A stretch of 64,000 nt of DNA, from the NCBI RefSeq assembly GCF_947179165.1, contig NC_077239.1:68428634-68492633 (forward strand), in the 5' to 3' direction. This DNA is from Solanum dulcamara (taxonomy: Eukaryota > Streptophyta > Magnoliopsida > Solanales > Solanaceae). Below the pieces are notes generated by a model. It saw nothing but the letters and a program-made list of their open reading frames with translations. It was not told the origin of the DNA and ran no database searches. Position 1 is the stretch's first letter; the number at the start of each line of letters is the position of its first letter. This document shows, one piece after another, positions 35,215-46,973 of the stretch. A program made the position numbers and the translations under genes.

Positions 35215-37079
35215 TTTGAAAAGTTGTGATTTTTGGAAAGTTTTGAATTTTAATGGTTTAAGTTATGAAAATAGTGGTTTTCGGTGTCTTTTGGAATTTG
35301 GAGTCTCAGAATGGAATTCCGTCGATTTCATCAGTTCCGCAATGTGGAAATTTATATAGGGGAGTTTTCGGAATCAAATTTGGGTTGTATCGTGGGTTTG
35401 AGGTCTTAAGTTGGAAATAGTTGAATTTTTGATCCTAGAATTGACTTTGGTCAACATTCAGAGTTCTGATGCTCAGAATGAAATTTCAACTGCCCCGTTG
35501 GATTTGGGGGATGATATTAGGCCTAGGGGAGGTCTTGACTAAATGTTTAGAAGTCTCGAGCTCGATTTGATATCTTTGGGCCTAAAGTTAGTTTCATTGC
35601 GACTTATCAGATGTTAGGCCAAGGAGACCTCAAATTTGATTTCTAACGATTTCATTGAGTCGAGAATGTCAAGTTTAGTAGGGTTGTATATATGGTTTGT
35701 GTGTACGGGGTTCCGATTGAATCTCGAGGGTCCATTTGGAGTATTTTTGAACTTGTGAATATGTTGTGTGTTTTCGGTGCACAGGTCTCGTGATCGCAGG
35801 AGGGTGGTCTCTTTCACGAAGACCTTATGTTTTTTGAAGGAGGTTTTGCTAGGAATCGATGGGTATGTGTTTTTAACCCGAATTCTTAATTTCCAATTAA
35901 TTCCTTGTGATCTTAACATAAAAAATGGTGATTTCAATCCCAAATTTCAAGGGTTTTCTCAAGAACTTGGTTCTTATTAAAAATGGAGATGTGACTGATT
36001 TTAGCTCCAATTTTGAAATGGTTTCTACCAATGGATTTCAAATGCCTCAAGGAACATTATTATGTAGAAATTTCCAAATTTGAACCTTGGTTTTGGAATC
36101 GGGTTTTTGAATCGTTTCGACTCTTTTTCCCAAATTTTGTGATTTTGGTGTCGTTAGTTCCGGAATCTTATTGTGAATTATTATTTGATTAGATTGTGGT
36201 GTTTCACATACTATTCAAAAGGAAAAGGCTCAAGTGTTTGATTAATCGTGATTTGATTAAGGCAAGTGAACTTCTAAAACTCCATAAATCTTATAGAATC
36301 CGCGAATTTCCTTTCATATATGTGTTGGGGAGTAATGAGAATGAGTGATGGGTTCTATTCATGTGAATTAATCTTAATAAAAGAACGGGTTAACAAAAAG
36401 GTAATGTTTGTTATTGTTGTGAACGAAAAGTGTGAAATGTCTTGATCATGATATTGAAGTGTATTTGATGAAGTGCTTGATAGCTTCATTGTGATTGTGA
36501 ATTGCTTGAACTTGTCATTTCCTCATTATTGTGTGAACATGCCAATTTGCATTTTTTCTTGAACATTGTGATGAAACAGACATATGTGATACCGAGGTCA
36601 TTCTCGGTGAGTGTGTGATGTCGAGGTCATTTTCTGTGAGTCTGTGATGCCAAGATCATTTTCGGCGAGTGTGTGATGCCGAGATTATTTCCGGTGAGTG
36701 TGTGATGCTGAGGTCATTTTTTCGAGTGTGTGATGTCGAGATTATTTTTGGTGAGTGTGTGATGTCGTGGTCATTTTCAGTGAGTGTGTGATGCCAAGGC
36801 CATTTCTAGCGAGTTGTGATGCCAAGGTCATTTCTGACGAGTGTTTGATGCCGAGGTTATTTCCGACGATTGCGAGATGCCGAGGTCATTTCCGGCGAGT
36901 GCGTGAAGCCAAGGTCATTTCCGATGAGTGTGTGATGCCGAAGTCATTTTTGATGAGTGTGTGGCGCCGAGGTCATTTAAGGCAAGTGGGTGATACTGAG
37001 GTCATTTTTGGCGAGTGTGTGATAATAAGGTCATTTTCGGCGAGTGTGTGATATCGAGGCCATTTTGGGATGATATTAC
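35215..37079 (+). mobile_element. Chromovirus-type LTR relic
   Basis: Non-coding sequence with the vocabulary of the Tekay-like LTRs in this window, such as 'GACTTTGGTCAACATTCAGAG', which also occurs in reverse in the LTRs at 5.4-5.7 kb and 15.1-15.3 kb. The TGTAA start is missing, so its left end is truncated, and a MITE follows directly at 37080. It ends in a 29-bp minisatellite. Confidence 0.55.
36588..37070 (+). repeat. 29-bp minisatellite, 16 full units plus a partial
   Basis: Units follow GATGCCGAGGTCATTTCCGGCGAGTGTGT; two of the sixteen are 28 bp. Variation is mostly C/T and G/A. Because 29 is not a multiple of three, ORFs across it (for example 36755-37051) change frame each unit and are not genes. 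There are no unique spacers, so it is not a CRISPR array. Confidence 0.92.
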
Positions 37080-37878
37080 AAGGGTCAAAATGCTCTTAAA
37101 TTATTTGAAATGAACAAAAATGTCTTCCATTTATAGTTTAGTCTAAAAATGCTCCTGCCGTCAATACTTTGATTCAAAAATGCCCCTATTTTTATTTAAT
37201 GGGCCAACAATGCCCCTATTGTTATAAAATGGATCAAAAATGTCATTTTCCGAATAAATTATTTTTTTTAAAAAAGTACAAGTCTTGTTCCTATAAAAAT
37301 ATTACTTTTAATGAACCTTATTCTTGTTTTCTTTCTTTTTAAACCACTTTAACTAATAAAAATGTAAAAAATTATTTTATTCTTCGTAATCTTATTTTAT
37401 CAATTAAAATAGAATAGGCATCCCCCTCCTTGCGGTTAAGCTAACAACATTGGGCATGGCCAGCTCCCATAGTGTGACGGGCGGTGTGTACAAGGCCCAA
37501 TTTCATGTACTCTAAGTTTTAACAGATAATATATGTCAAATATAGAAGATCATAATAAATCTATCTTTAATTTTTATTCAAATAACAATAGAAAATAATT
37601 ATAATAAAATAAAATATATTTTTAATTTTTTAATTTTTTTCTAATTAAAGTAGAATAAATATTTGCTAATAAAAGAAATATCTAGGGAAAAAATATATGT
37701 TCAAAAGGAAAAGAAATAATATATTTATTTGAAGAAAGACATTTTTGACCCATTAAATAATAATAAGGGCATTTCTGGATCAAAGTATTAAGGGTAAGGG
37801 TATTTTTGAACCAAACTATAAATGGAGGGCATTTTTATTCATTTCAAATAATTTAAGGACATTTTTGATCATTTTTCC
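37080..37878. mobile_element. MITE with ~125-bp terminal inverted repeats
   Basis: The left arm (about 37082-37205) and right arm (about 37747-37873, reversed) match closely through 'CTTAAATTATTTGAAATGAA', 'CCATTTATAGTTT' and 'TACTTTGAT', both ending TTAATGGG. There is no transposase inside. The long arms make a strong foldback. The core (37206-37746) is AT-rich but includes a GC-rich piece of plastid 16S rRNA. Confidence 0.85.
37417..37498 (-). pseudogene. Plastid 16S rRNA 3' fragment (nuclear plastid DNA)
   Basis: The minus strand reads GGGCCTTGTACACACCGCCC, then GTCACACTATGGGAGCTGGC, and ends CTTAACCGCAAGGAGGGGGA. This is the universally conserved decoding-region helix of bacterial and chloroplast 16S rRNA, with plant plastid-type sequence beyond it. 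The middle has small changes (GTTGTTAG region). Only about 82 bp are present, so it is a non-functional fragment, with base composition unlike the surrounding DNA. Confidence 0.88.
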
Positions 37879-37922
37879 TATTACGAATGATGATACTTAA
37901 ATAATGCAAGAATATAAAAGTC

Positions 37923-37935
37923 AAGAATAAGCTAG
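37923..37935 (+). repeat. Target-site duplication of the LINE, left copy
   Basis: AAGAATAAGCTAG is repeated at 52685-52697, immediately after the LINE poly-A run. Allowing one mismatch the match extends to 15 bp. Confidence 0.8.
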
Positions 37936-37939
37936 TGGA

Positions 37940-38056
37940 GATGAAAATTACCCAAGTCTCGTGATTAAGCCAAAACTTGATTTTGCTAAGCTAAATACTG
38001 ATGGTAGCGCTTTGGGTAATCCCGGGGTCATTCGAGGGGGAGGCATATTAAGAGAC
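37940..38056 (+). pseudogene. LINE RNase H domain, N-terminal part
   Basis: The frame reads 'IKPKLDFAKLNTDGSALGNP' and ends at 'GGGILRD' before the insertion. 'LNTDGSALGNPG' contains the first catalytic Asp of type I RNase H as found at the end of plant L1 ORF2. The codons after RD are LTR sequence. It continues at 51775. Confidence 0.88.
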
Positions 38057-40923
38057 TATTATATCGAAAAAAGACGATTTAAAATTAATTTCAATTTTTT
38101 AGAAAAAAATCAATTTTTAAAAAAAGAAGAGTTGCCACTTAATTTTTTAAAGAAATTAAGAAAACTTAATTTAAAAGACCTTAACAGATTTAAGTCTTAA
38201 AAATTCAGAGAAAAAGGTGCGGGGTTCATATTACTACTTTAAGAAGGTTTTTGCACTTAAAATATCCGTTAACATGTGGTTATCCAACGATATAAATCAT
38301 TTGACTATTTATAAAAAAACATTTAAAGAAAAAGACACTTTAACCTCATTTGAAAGAATATCAACTTAAAACGTTCAAAATAATTTGAAAGAATATTCTA
38401 TTTTTCAAGATATTAAAATAAAAGAAAAACACTTGAAACAAAATCATTTTTTAGTAAATTAAAAGAAAAATGATTTCTCTTTTAAGGGAGTTTAACAATT
38501 TAAACCAAGCTAAAATTAACATCTAAGCACATATAAATAAACATAAGTAAATTAAATTATTACAACCTGAATTAATTAAAAATAAATAAAATAATAAAAA
38601 TACGAAAATTTGGCCCAACACTTAGTTTTTGTACGCCTGAACTAAGTAGCTGGACCACCTACATTTAGGAATTTTGGCCATTTCCCTATATCGCAGTTGT
38701 ATATAGGCTATACATCAGCCTATTTTTTCCTCCGAAATCTGTATATCAACTTCTCGTACACCTGCATTTTAGCTTCCGGGACGAGGTTGACTTGATGAAG
38801 GATTTAGGCCTCCATGGCCCAATTGATAGAAGAGTGCCTTGGACTCAATTGGAAAAGTTCGTGCATGAAAGAAAAAAAAACGACAAAGATTAGTATCAAA
38901 ATTTTAAGTTCATACAACCATGATTTAGTTAGGAAAGATCATAATGATTCGCACAGTAGCCGATGCGGATATACAAGGATAGATATGAGACAATCAGATT
39001 TTAAAACCACATGACAAATACATCACATAATTAAATGTAGGAGTGGTGAACAATTCTAATATATGGATGCATGCTACAATCTCCCAAAGAAACACATGGA
39101 CACTCAACCAAGACGTACTTGTCTAAAAAAAGAGAAAAACATTTTAATAGAGTAAACAAATACTCATAACATTTAAAGAAACAGTGATCCATGCAAATAA
39201 TTAGCAGGGAAAGTCCTAAACCAAACTTGTAGGTAATGTGCTCATTTCATCACAGTTGCCCATAGATGAAACCCAATTAAGAACAAAAAATTAATAAAAG
39301 ATTTGAGATATATGTAAAAAACAAGATAAAGTAAATAGTGAAGCTCATTTAATTGAACAAATGTTTTGGACTAATAATAACATGTCACTAACTTCTGATC
39401 CAGCAAACAACTTCATATACACCACATAACCGGTACAAATCACATCGAATATTAGACAATCATTATAGCTCAAAACTAAAAATGCCAAATCAGCCCCAAA
39501 CTTTAGGCAAGGGAGAAAACATTCACTGCTTCTCACACATTTTTAACAAGTGAAACAGAGGAGTGGAGATGTGGCAATCAAAAGGCTGAAATTTGAAGTG
39601 AAACTCGACCATATGAGCAAAACTGAGCTTTAAATGAGAAGGTATGGGTCACGACGAGCAGAGAACAAGTGAACCAAAGTTTAGACAAACACGAAACTCG
39701 AAACAGTCTTGAACTTGAAACAAAATGCAATTTGAGATTGACACTTTACTCATAACCAGATAATGGTAAAAATATGAACTAGATAGCAAGCCAAGGGTGA
39801 CTATGAAGAGAAAATTAAATGAACATACTCATCTACTATATACAAATTTCACATTAATCAAACATCAACCATTAATCAGACCAAATTAATAACCAAACTA
39901 TACTAGCATTCATTTTTTTCAAGACTGGAACGATATTAGAGAAGAGAAAATGTAAATGAATCGGAAAGCAAATCAAAAGATAAAACATTGATTCGTCAGA
40001 CTAAACATGTTTATACCTGTCTGAGAGCAGCGAATGAGATTACGAGCTTAATAGAGAAGCTTTTCCACACCAAAAAAGAACTTCACTGAGGCACGGGAGA
40101 ATGACTAAGAGACCAAAATAGAAGAACAAATTTCGACTTGAGATCTCCCTCTATTTAAACCCGAAAATGTAAAAGCACTCATCCTATCTAAGATTTCTTT
40201 TCTCTTGAAAACTCAAATTTAGCCAAAAGAAATTCGAACCCCCATCCGAACAGTGTATGAAGGGGTATACATAGGAAAAGATTTTTGGAAAAAATTGGGG
40301 GGTGAAACAGATGAAATTCAAATTCTAAAAATCCCCAAGAATATGCTTGAATCCTCCCAAATATTCCCCAATTCTTTAACAAATTGAAGCCATGAATCAG
40401 AAAAAGAAGGAGTCATCTCTTGAACTGTTTTGTCGGGCATGCTCGAGGAAGAGGATGGGACAGTGCGCGCGGTATAGGCATAGCACACGTCTATGTGTAT
40501 TGTCGTGAGTATACGCGTATACTCGAGTCGTATGTATTTGTTGGGTTTGTTTATGCCTGTTCCATATGTAGAGTTTTTGATGAACTTTGGGGATTAAAAT
40601 CGGTGATGGGCTGCTGGATATTGTTATATGATATAGGGAATTGTTGTGGGTTGTTACATGTATATCATAGGTGTTAGTGAAGAAGGTGCTGGAGGAGTAT
40701 TATGTTGTTGTATGTGAGGAAGTTGAGTGAATTAGTTAATTAAGGTGGTTGGGCGGTGGAATTATGTGGCTAATGTTGCCAAGTGTTGTTGGGTTGAGTA
40801 GTATAGGCATGGGGTTACACGTGATGTTGTTGAAGGAAATTAGATAGTATAGGTGTCAAAATAGTAATGTATAGGTGTAGTTATTGTTGTTATTGTTTTT
40901 TGAATTAAATTACATACCACATG
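38057..40923 (-). repeat. Left part of the split LTR unit
   Basis: About 2.9 kb without coding sequence. It includes LTR-edge sequence, a mid-region with 'CTATTTAAAC' (a reversed TATA-like element near 40152), and T/G-rich DNA up to the chromovirus insertion. Short ORFs such as 40420-40677 show no recognisable domain. Confidence 0.7.
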
Positions 40924-43425
40924 TGTAACACCCCTAAAAAATTTTGCTAAGATTCAGACCTTTTTTGTGTACGTGTAGGATCAAACTCGAGTATTGTGAA
41001 GTACATGCATGAGTTAAGATGAGTCCCTCAGAAATTGAAAAGTGTTAGAGGTGATGTGGGGTCACAAAGGACCCCTAGGACCAAGCTAAGTCCAAAGGAT
41101 TCGTCGTGGCTAAGTTTTAGGATGAGTTCGTATAAGGGGTCAACTTCTAACAACCCTATCTTTTGAAAGATGACAATATGGGTGGCCCACCACCTATTAA
41201 ATTAAAGGTCGTCGAGTCTTCTTTCCAACGCCGCCAAAAATGTAATTTTTAGAGTTCGGAGTCAAAAGATATGATGATCCTAAGACGAACTAACACGACA
41301 GGAATTTCAGGCCTGGATTGCAACTGCTGGGAAACTGAGCTTGGCGCCACAGTGGCGCGACGCGCCATTATCGCGCCAGGAACACGCCTCGGTAGTTTGG
41401 TCCCTGGCGCGGCGCGCCACTAAGAGATGTGCAGGGTTTTCAAGCCTATTTTCTAAAACCCAGAAAATATGGGTTTGGCGCTGTAAGGGCGGGACGCGCC
41501 TCTATTGCGCCAAGAATGTGCCTAAGTAGTTTGGTCCTTGACACGGCGTGCCACTAATAGATGTGCAGGTTTTAGGCCTAATCGACCTGGCGCTACAATG
41601 GCGCGATGCGCCACTATCGCGCCAGAAGTATTTTTAGCCTATTTTTCAGAATTTTGGAGAAAGGGCAATTTGGGAATTGTCCCAAATTATTTATGTATCA
41701 GCCTTGAACGTTTTGGACCATTTTTAGCTCCTCCCTCTCTCTTTAAAAAGCCCTAGAAAATTTCTCTCTTCTTCTTCTTCTTCTCCAAATCTTTCTTCAA
41801 CAAGATTTGCCTCCAAGAGCTTCAAGACTTCAAGTTGCCATTGAAGACCCAACAATAATGTTTCCTCAAGAATCTATTCTAAGGTATGTAAGGTTACTCA
41901 AAGCATGGATTGAGTCCACCCATGTGCCCTATACTTTCCTTGAGGTTAAATTTCCATAAGAATGGAGTTTCTTGATAGGTTTATGTTTGAATGAGTCTTG
42001 TCTCCTACTAATTTGATTCTTATTGTGTTGATGTTGTTGAGCTAAGAAATTCCTAAAACCTTCATGCTAGTATGAGTTTATGGAGATGGGTTGTTAATAT
42101 GTTTTTTGTTGATTTTCTTAACCATGTGATTATGTTGAATAGGTCAATTTCCTTAAATGTGTTATTCCTCTTGAATTATTGGTTTAAAACCTTAGAGTTG
42201 TGATGAGTCCTAAGGACGTGATAAATGAGGAGAGGAATGGTTTGTTATGTTTTTGGGATGTTATAAATACATATCTAATTTAGGCGTGAGTGAGTTGATT
42301 GGAGGATAGAATTGACGAGTGGACAAGGTCCTAAATGAGACTTGCCATTATGACTCGAATTAGTTGAATTGAGGATAGAGTTGAGGAGTTGGCAAGGTTC
42401 TAAATGAAACTAACCGTAAGGACTTGTTTGAGATGATTGGATCGAGCCTTATGAGCATGGATTCATGGGAGGAGTATCAAACATCGAAGCGGGTAAGAGT
42501 ATAGTCCATACTCGAACCCCAAAAACTACGCCGCCAATATAGGTAGGGATGGAACCGTTAAAGTTGGATGCTTTTCGTGGGATCGAACTGTTAAAGTAGG
42601 ATATTTCCCATTTTATTATCCTGAAATGATAGGACTTGACTAATCGATGGAATCCATGATTAGGGAGGCGTTCATGCCCTAGCAAGGTATGGACGGACGT
42701 GGCAACAACGTCAACTTGTTGTACTATCACTGGCTCATAAGTGATGGTTGTCGTATAAGAAAAACTCCCATTTAGGTCTTGATAGTACTCTCAGTCAGTT
42801 GAGTCGAGTGGCATGTGATTTGGTCCCGTCTCAACCATTTCTTGTTCGACTTAGGGCACTTGAGTGAATTGTTACTTATTTCTGTATTGAGATTTCCAAG
42901 TTGGTTGATCCTTTTCTGATGTTGTTTCATTCGGCCATTTTACATACTCATACATTCCACGTACTGACGCCATTTGGCCTGCATCGTTTCATGATGCATA
43001 GACAGGTACCAGAGATCATCAACCGGCGCACCGTTGAAGATCTACGAACTCCTAGCTACTTGGTGAGCCCTCATAGTTTCCGGAGAATGCCCAGATTTTC
43101 CTTACAGTTTTGTCTGCTTCCTTTATTTTTGCTTGTTGGTAGCAATGGGCCTGTCATTGGCACCTCCTAGATGTTTATAGAGGATTCATAGACCAGAGCG
43201 TGGGAATGTTGGATTGTTATTTTGAATAGTTTTATTTATACTTGTTATTGATTTGATAATGGTTGGCCTTCGGTCCTTATAATCTGAATAGTATGCCTAT
43301 GATTGAGTCTTCCACTGAGTGAATGTGATTGAATGAAAGTGTAACTTGGCCAGGTGGTTTACTTGAAGGCCAAAAATGGCTTTCGAGTGCCGGTCGCGTC
43401 TAGGGTACCCTCTCGGGGTGTGACA
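40924..43425 (+). repeat. 5' LTR of the plus-strand chromovirus
   Basis: It begins TGTAACACCCC and ends GGGGTGTGACA. It contains a GC-rich tandem palindrome block (41340-41625) and CT-repeat sequence after CTTTAAAAAGCCC near 41740 that could be the promoter and transcript start. Confidence 0.94.
41340..41625. repeat. CpG-rich palindromic tandem block in the 5' LTR
   Basis: Three diverged units (starting about 41341, 41472 and 41586) each open with a GGCGC...GCGCC inverted repeat such as GGCGCCACAGTGGCGC, and units 1 and 2 share 'TAGTTTGGTCC' and 'AGATGTGCAGG'. The block is far richer in CpG than its surroundings. The same block is in the other LTR at 48899-49185. Confidence 0.8.
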
Positions 43426-43429
43426 AATA

Positions 43430-43441
43430 TGGTATCAGAGC
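43430..43441 (+). other. Primer binding site (initiator-Met tRNA)
   Basis: TGGTATCAGAGC lies four bases inside the 5' LTR. Confidence 0.93.
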
Positions 43442-43641
43442 ACAGAGTTCAAGAGTCCTAGGGAGTCTATGAAGTTGTGTCTAGTAGAGTCTTGCTTATG
43501 GGTGTATTGTGCACCACACTTATAATCAGGAGGCTATAAGACATTAAGAATTGTTTCACTTCTTTCATACTCTGAATTCGTGTGATAGAGTTAAACTCTA
43601 TAAAACTCCTTTCTAATTTGTGCGTTTATACGTTATAGATA

Positions 43642-44810
43642 ATGCCTCCTAAACGTATGGCCAGCCAGAGAAATGTTGATAACGCAAAAATGCCACAGTT
43701 AGAGGTACGCCCATCGAGGGCTAGAGGCTGACCCGCAAGGTATGCGGAGGCACCTTAAGTGCCTGCCACTCCACCTGCACCTACTTCAGAGGCAGAATTT
43801 CGAGGGGCGATTACTATGCTCACTCAATTAGTTGCTGCCCGAAATGGTAACCAGAGTTCGCCAACTCTTAGCTCTAGTTCCCAAGAGCCGTCGGCTTCTA
43901 TCAGAATTAGAGACTTTCTGAGAATGAATCCGTCGGCATTCACGGGGTCTAAGGTTGATGAAGATCCCTAAAATTTTATTGATGAGATGTGGAAAATCCT
44001 GAAAGCTATGCATGCTATGGAGATCGAGGAGGTTGAGCTCAAGGATGTGGCAAACATCTGGTATAACCAATGGGAACAAGGTAGAGGTGAGGATGTTGAA
44101 CCTGCTGTTTGAGATGAATTTGAGGGAGCCTTTCTTGACCACTTCTTTCCCCGAAAATTGAGGGAAGAGAAAGTGGAGGAGTTTGTGAATCTGAAACAAG
44201 AATGTATGACAGTTAAGGAGTACGATCTGAAGTTCATCCAACTATACAAATATGCTCCAAAAATGATCCAGATATGAGGTCGAAGATGAGGAAATTTGTC
44301 TCCGATTTGAGTGGACATGTGAAGAAGGAGTGCAAAGCGGCATTGTTAATCTCTGATATGGATATTTCAAGACTAATGGTGTAAGCTCAACAGGTGGAGG
44401 ATGAGAAGAGAAAAGACAGAGAAGAACATCTGAGAAAGAAGGCAAAATCAGCAGGACATGAGAGTGAACAGAGGCAGAACAAGGGCAACTGGTCCTTCTT
44501 CTAGAAGAGGCCTTCCAATTATGCCTCATCGACTGCAAGTGCACCTATGCCGCAGAACAGGTATGATCGACAGGGATAGAGTCATCATAATGTCAGACCC
44601 CAGGGTTCTCAACCCCAGGCTAGCGTGGGTCAAGGTTCAACAGGGAAGCCACCATGCGGCAAGTGCGGTAGGTTCCATTTGGGAGAGTGCAGAGCGGGAA
44701 AGGTTGGTTGTTATAGATGTGGCCAACTGGACCATTTTCAGAGGGAGTGTCCAACAGAGGGAAACAGAGCTCAGTATTCTACCGCCGCACCACCTGCTAG
44801 AGGTAATTAG
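43642..44810 (+). pseudogene. Chromovirus gag, disrupted
   Basis: The start ATG at 43642 gives 'MPPKRMASQRNVDNA'. The N-terminal domain has stops near 43729 and 43756, then an open block to 43971 ('RIRDFLRMNPSAFTG'). The central gag domain (about 43972-44250, 'DHFFPRKLREEKVEEFVNLK') is followed by frameshifts. A CCHC zinc knuckle C-Y-R-C-GQLD-H-FQRE-C lies in another frame near 44710-44755. Gag would form the particle and bind element RNA. Confidence 0.87.
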
Positions 44811-44924
44811 AGGGGCACTACTTCAGGTATGAGTGGAGGTACGAACTGTCTATATGCCATGGGTAGTCTCCAAGATCAAGAGAACTCTCCGAATTTCGTG
44901 ACGGGTATGGTTTGAGTCTCTTCT

Positions 44925-45350
44925 CTTGACTGTTATATTTTGATGGATCCGGGTGCCACACTATCTTTTGTGACTCCTTACGTGGCTAGTAAATTCAATA
45001 AAATTCTTAAAAGCCTTCGTGAGCCTTTTTGCGTAGCTACTCCCATCGGTAATTCTGTCTTAGCTGAGAAAGTCTATAGAGATTACACTATGTCAATCCA
45101 TCATAGGGATACATTGGCCGACTTAATTGAGTTGGAAATGGTCGATTTTGATGTGATCCTTTGCATGGACTGGATTTATGTCTGTTATGCCTCTATTGAT
45201 TGTAGGACTCGAATTGTTAAGTTTAAATTCCCGAATGAGGCTGTCATAGAATGGAAGGGGAGTCCTGTTGTGCCTAAGGGTAAGTTTATTTTCTACCTTA
45301 GGGCCAAGAAGCTAATCTCAAAAGGTGTATCTATCACATTGTCCGAGTAA
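44925..45350 (+). pseudogene. Chromovirus aspartic protease
   Basis: The frame reads 'MDPGATLSFVTPYVASKFNK' and later 'MVDFDVILCMDW'. D-P-G-A is the active site form seen in many plant gypsy proteases. The block is open for about 136 codons and passes into the PR-RT linker. Confidence 0.85.
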
Positions 45351-45379
45351 AAGATGACAATGTTGAGTCCCCATCCCTC

Positions 45380-46330
45380 GAGTCAGTTTCGATTGTCAAT
45401 GAGTTTCCTGAAGTCTTTTCAGAAGATCTGCCTGGAGTCCCTCTTGATAGGGAGATCGACTTTGGGATTGATGTTCTTCCTGACACCTAGCCTATCTTAA
45501 TCCCTCCATATAGAATGTCTCCAGCTGAGTTGAAAGAGTTGAAGGAACAATTAAAAGACTTTTTAGATAAGGGATTCATTAGGCCGAGTGTCTCACTATG
45601 GGGTGCCCTCGTCCTATTCATGCGAAAGAAAGATGGGTCTCTTAGGATGTGTATCAATTACAGGTAGCTAAATAAGGTCACTATAAAGAACAAATACCCT
45701 CTCTCCAGAATAGATGATTTATTTGATCAATTTGAGGGTGCCACCTGTTTCTCAAAGATAGCACTAAGATCGGGCTACCATCAGTTGAAGGTGAGGGAGT
45801 GTGATATCCCAAAGACAGCTTTTCAAACCCGTTATGACCATTTTGAATTTTTGGTCATGTCCTTTGGGTTGACAAATACCCCCGCAGCTTTTATGGACCT
45901 CATGAACCGAGTGTTTAAACCATATCTTGATATATTTATGATTGTATTCATAGATTATATTTTGGTCTACTCCAAGAATGAGAAGGAGCATGCCCATCAT
46001 CTTAGAGTCGTCTTGCAAACCTTGAAAGACCGGGTATTGTATGCAAAGTTCTCCAAATATGAATTTTGGCTTGCATCAGTGGATTTTCTGGGCCATATTG
46101 TATCTGGAGATGGTATTCAGGTTGATGCTCAGAAGATTGAGGCAGTGAAAAATTAGCCCAGACCCACATCCTCGACAGAGATAAGGAGCTTCATGGGTTT
46201 GGCTGGCTACTACCAAAGGTTTGTAGAGGGATTCTTATCCATATCATCACCATTGATTGAGCTGACCCAAAAGAAGGCTAAGTTCCAATAGTCTGATGCT
46301 TGTGAGGAGAGTTTCCAAAAATTAAAGACC
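45380..46330 (+). pseudogene. Chromovirus reverse transcriptase with mutated catalytic box
   Basis: RT spans the fingers ('[20 protein letters not shown]'), palm ('[20 protein letters not shown]') and thumb ('[20 protein letters not shown]'). The catalytic box reads F-I-D-Y (45947-45958): the second Asp, essential for metal binding, is Tyr through GAT to TAT. In-frame stops are at 45488, 45665, 46154 and 46289. The family enzyme needs both aspartates, so this copy is inactive even without the stops. Confidence 0.93.
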
Positions 46331-46740
46331 AAGCTAACCACTGCTTCTGTTCTAACCTTGCCCGATGGAATAGAGGGATTTGTGATCTATTACGATGCAT
46401 CTAGAGTGGGTTTGGGCTATGTGTTGATGCAGAAGGGGAAGGTGATAGCCTATGCTTCAAGACAGCTTAAGGTTCATGAGAGGAACTACCCAACTCATGA
46501 CCTTGAGCTGGCAGCTATGGTGTTTGCGCTTAAAATTTGGTGCCACTACTTGTATAGAGTGCATGTTGATGTGTTCACCGATCACAAGAGCTTATAATAC
46601 ATCTTCAGCCAGAAGGAACTCAACCTGAGGCAAAAGAGATGGCTCGAGCTACTCAAAGACTATGATATGAGCATCCTCTACCATCCAGGTAAAGCTAATA
46701 TTGTTGCTGATGCTCTTAGCAGGTTGTTTATGGGTAGCAC
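46331..46740 (+). pseudogene. Chromovirus RNase H
   Basis: '[20 protein letters not shown]' carries the first catalytic Asp region, '[20 protein letters not shown]' the Glu, and 'VFTDHKSL' the third acid. TAA at 46595 interrupts the frame, and '[14 protein letters not shown]' (about 46681-46722) carries the last conserved Asp. The family enzyme removes the RNA template during cDNA synthesis. Confidence 0.88.
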
Positions 46741-46973
46741 TGCCCATGAGGAAGAGGGAAGGAAAGAATTGGCGAAGGAGGTACATAGATTAGCCCAATT
46801 GGGAGTTCATCTTGAAGAGAACAATGAAGGTGGAGTTAGTTTTCAGAACAGGTCTGCATCCTCCCTTGTGGTAGAGGTAAAGGAGAAACAAGATCAGGAC
46901 CCTGTCCTTCTCCAATTGAAGGAAGTTGTTCGCAAACAAGAGGTGATAGTTTTCACCAAAGGGGGGAGACGGT

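Noticed and set aside
36588..37070. Regular direct repeats that could be taken for a CRISPR array, or an ORF across them for a protein
   Set aside because: The repeats are contiguous with no unique spacers, and the 29-bp period shifts the frame each unit. The context is a plant LTR.
37417..37498. Functional 16S rRNA gene
   Set aside because: Only about 82 bp of a ~1.5-kb gene are present, with internal changes, inside a MITE.
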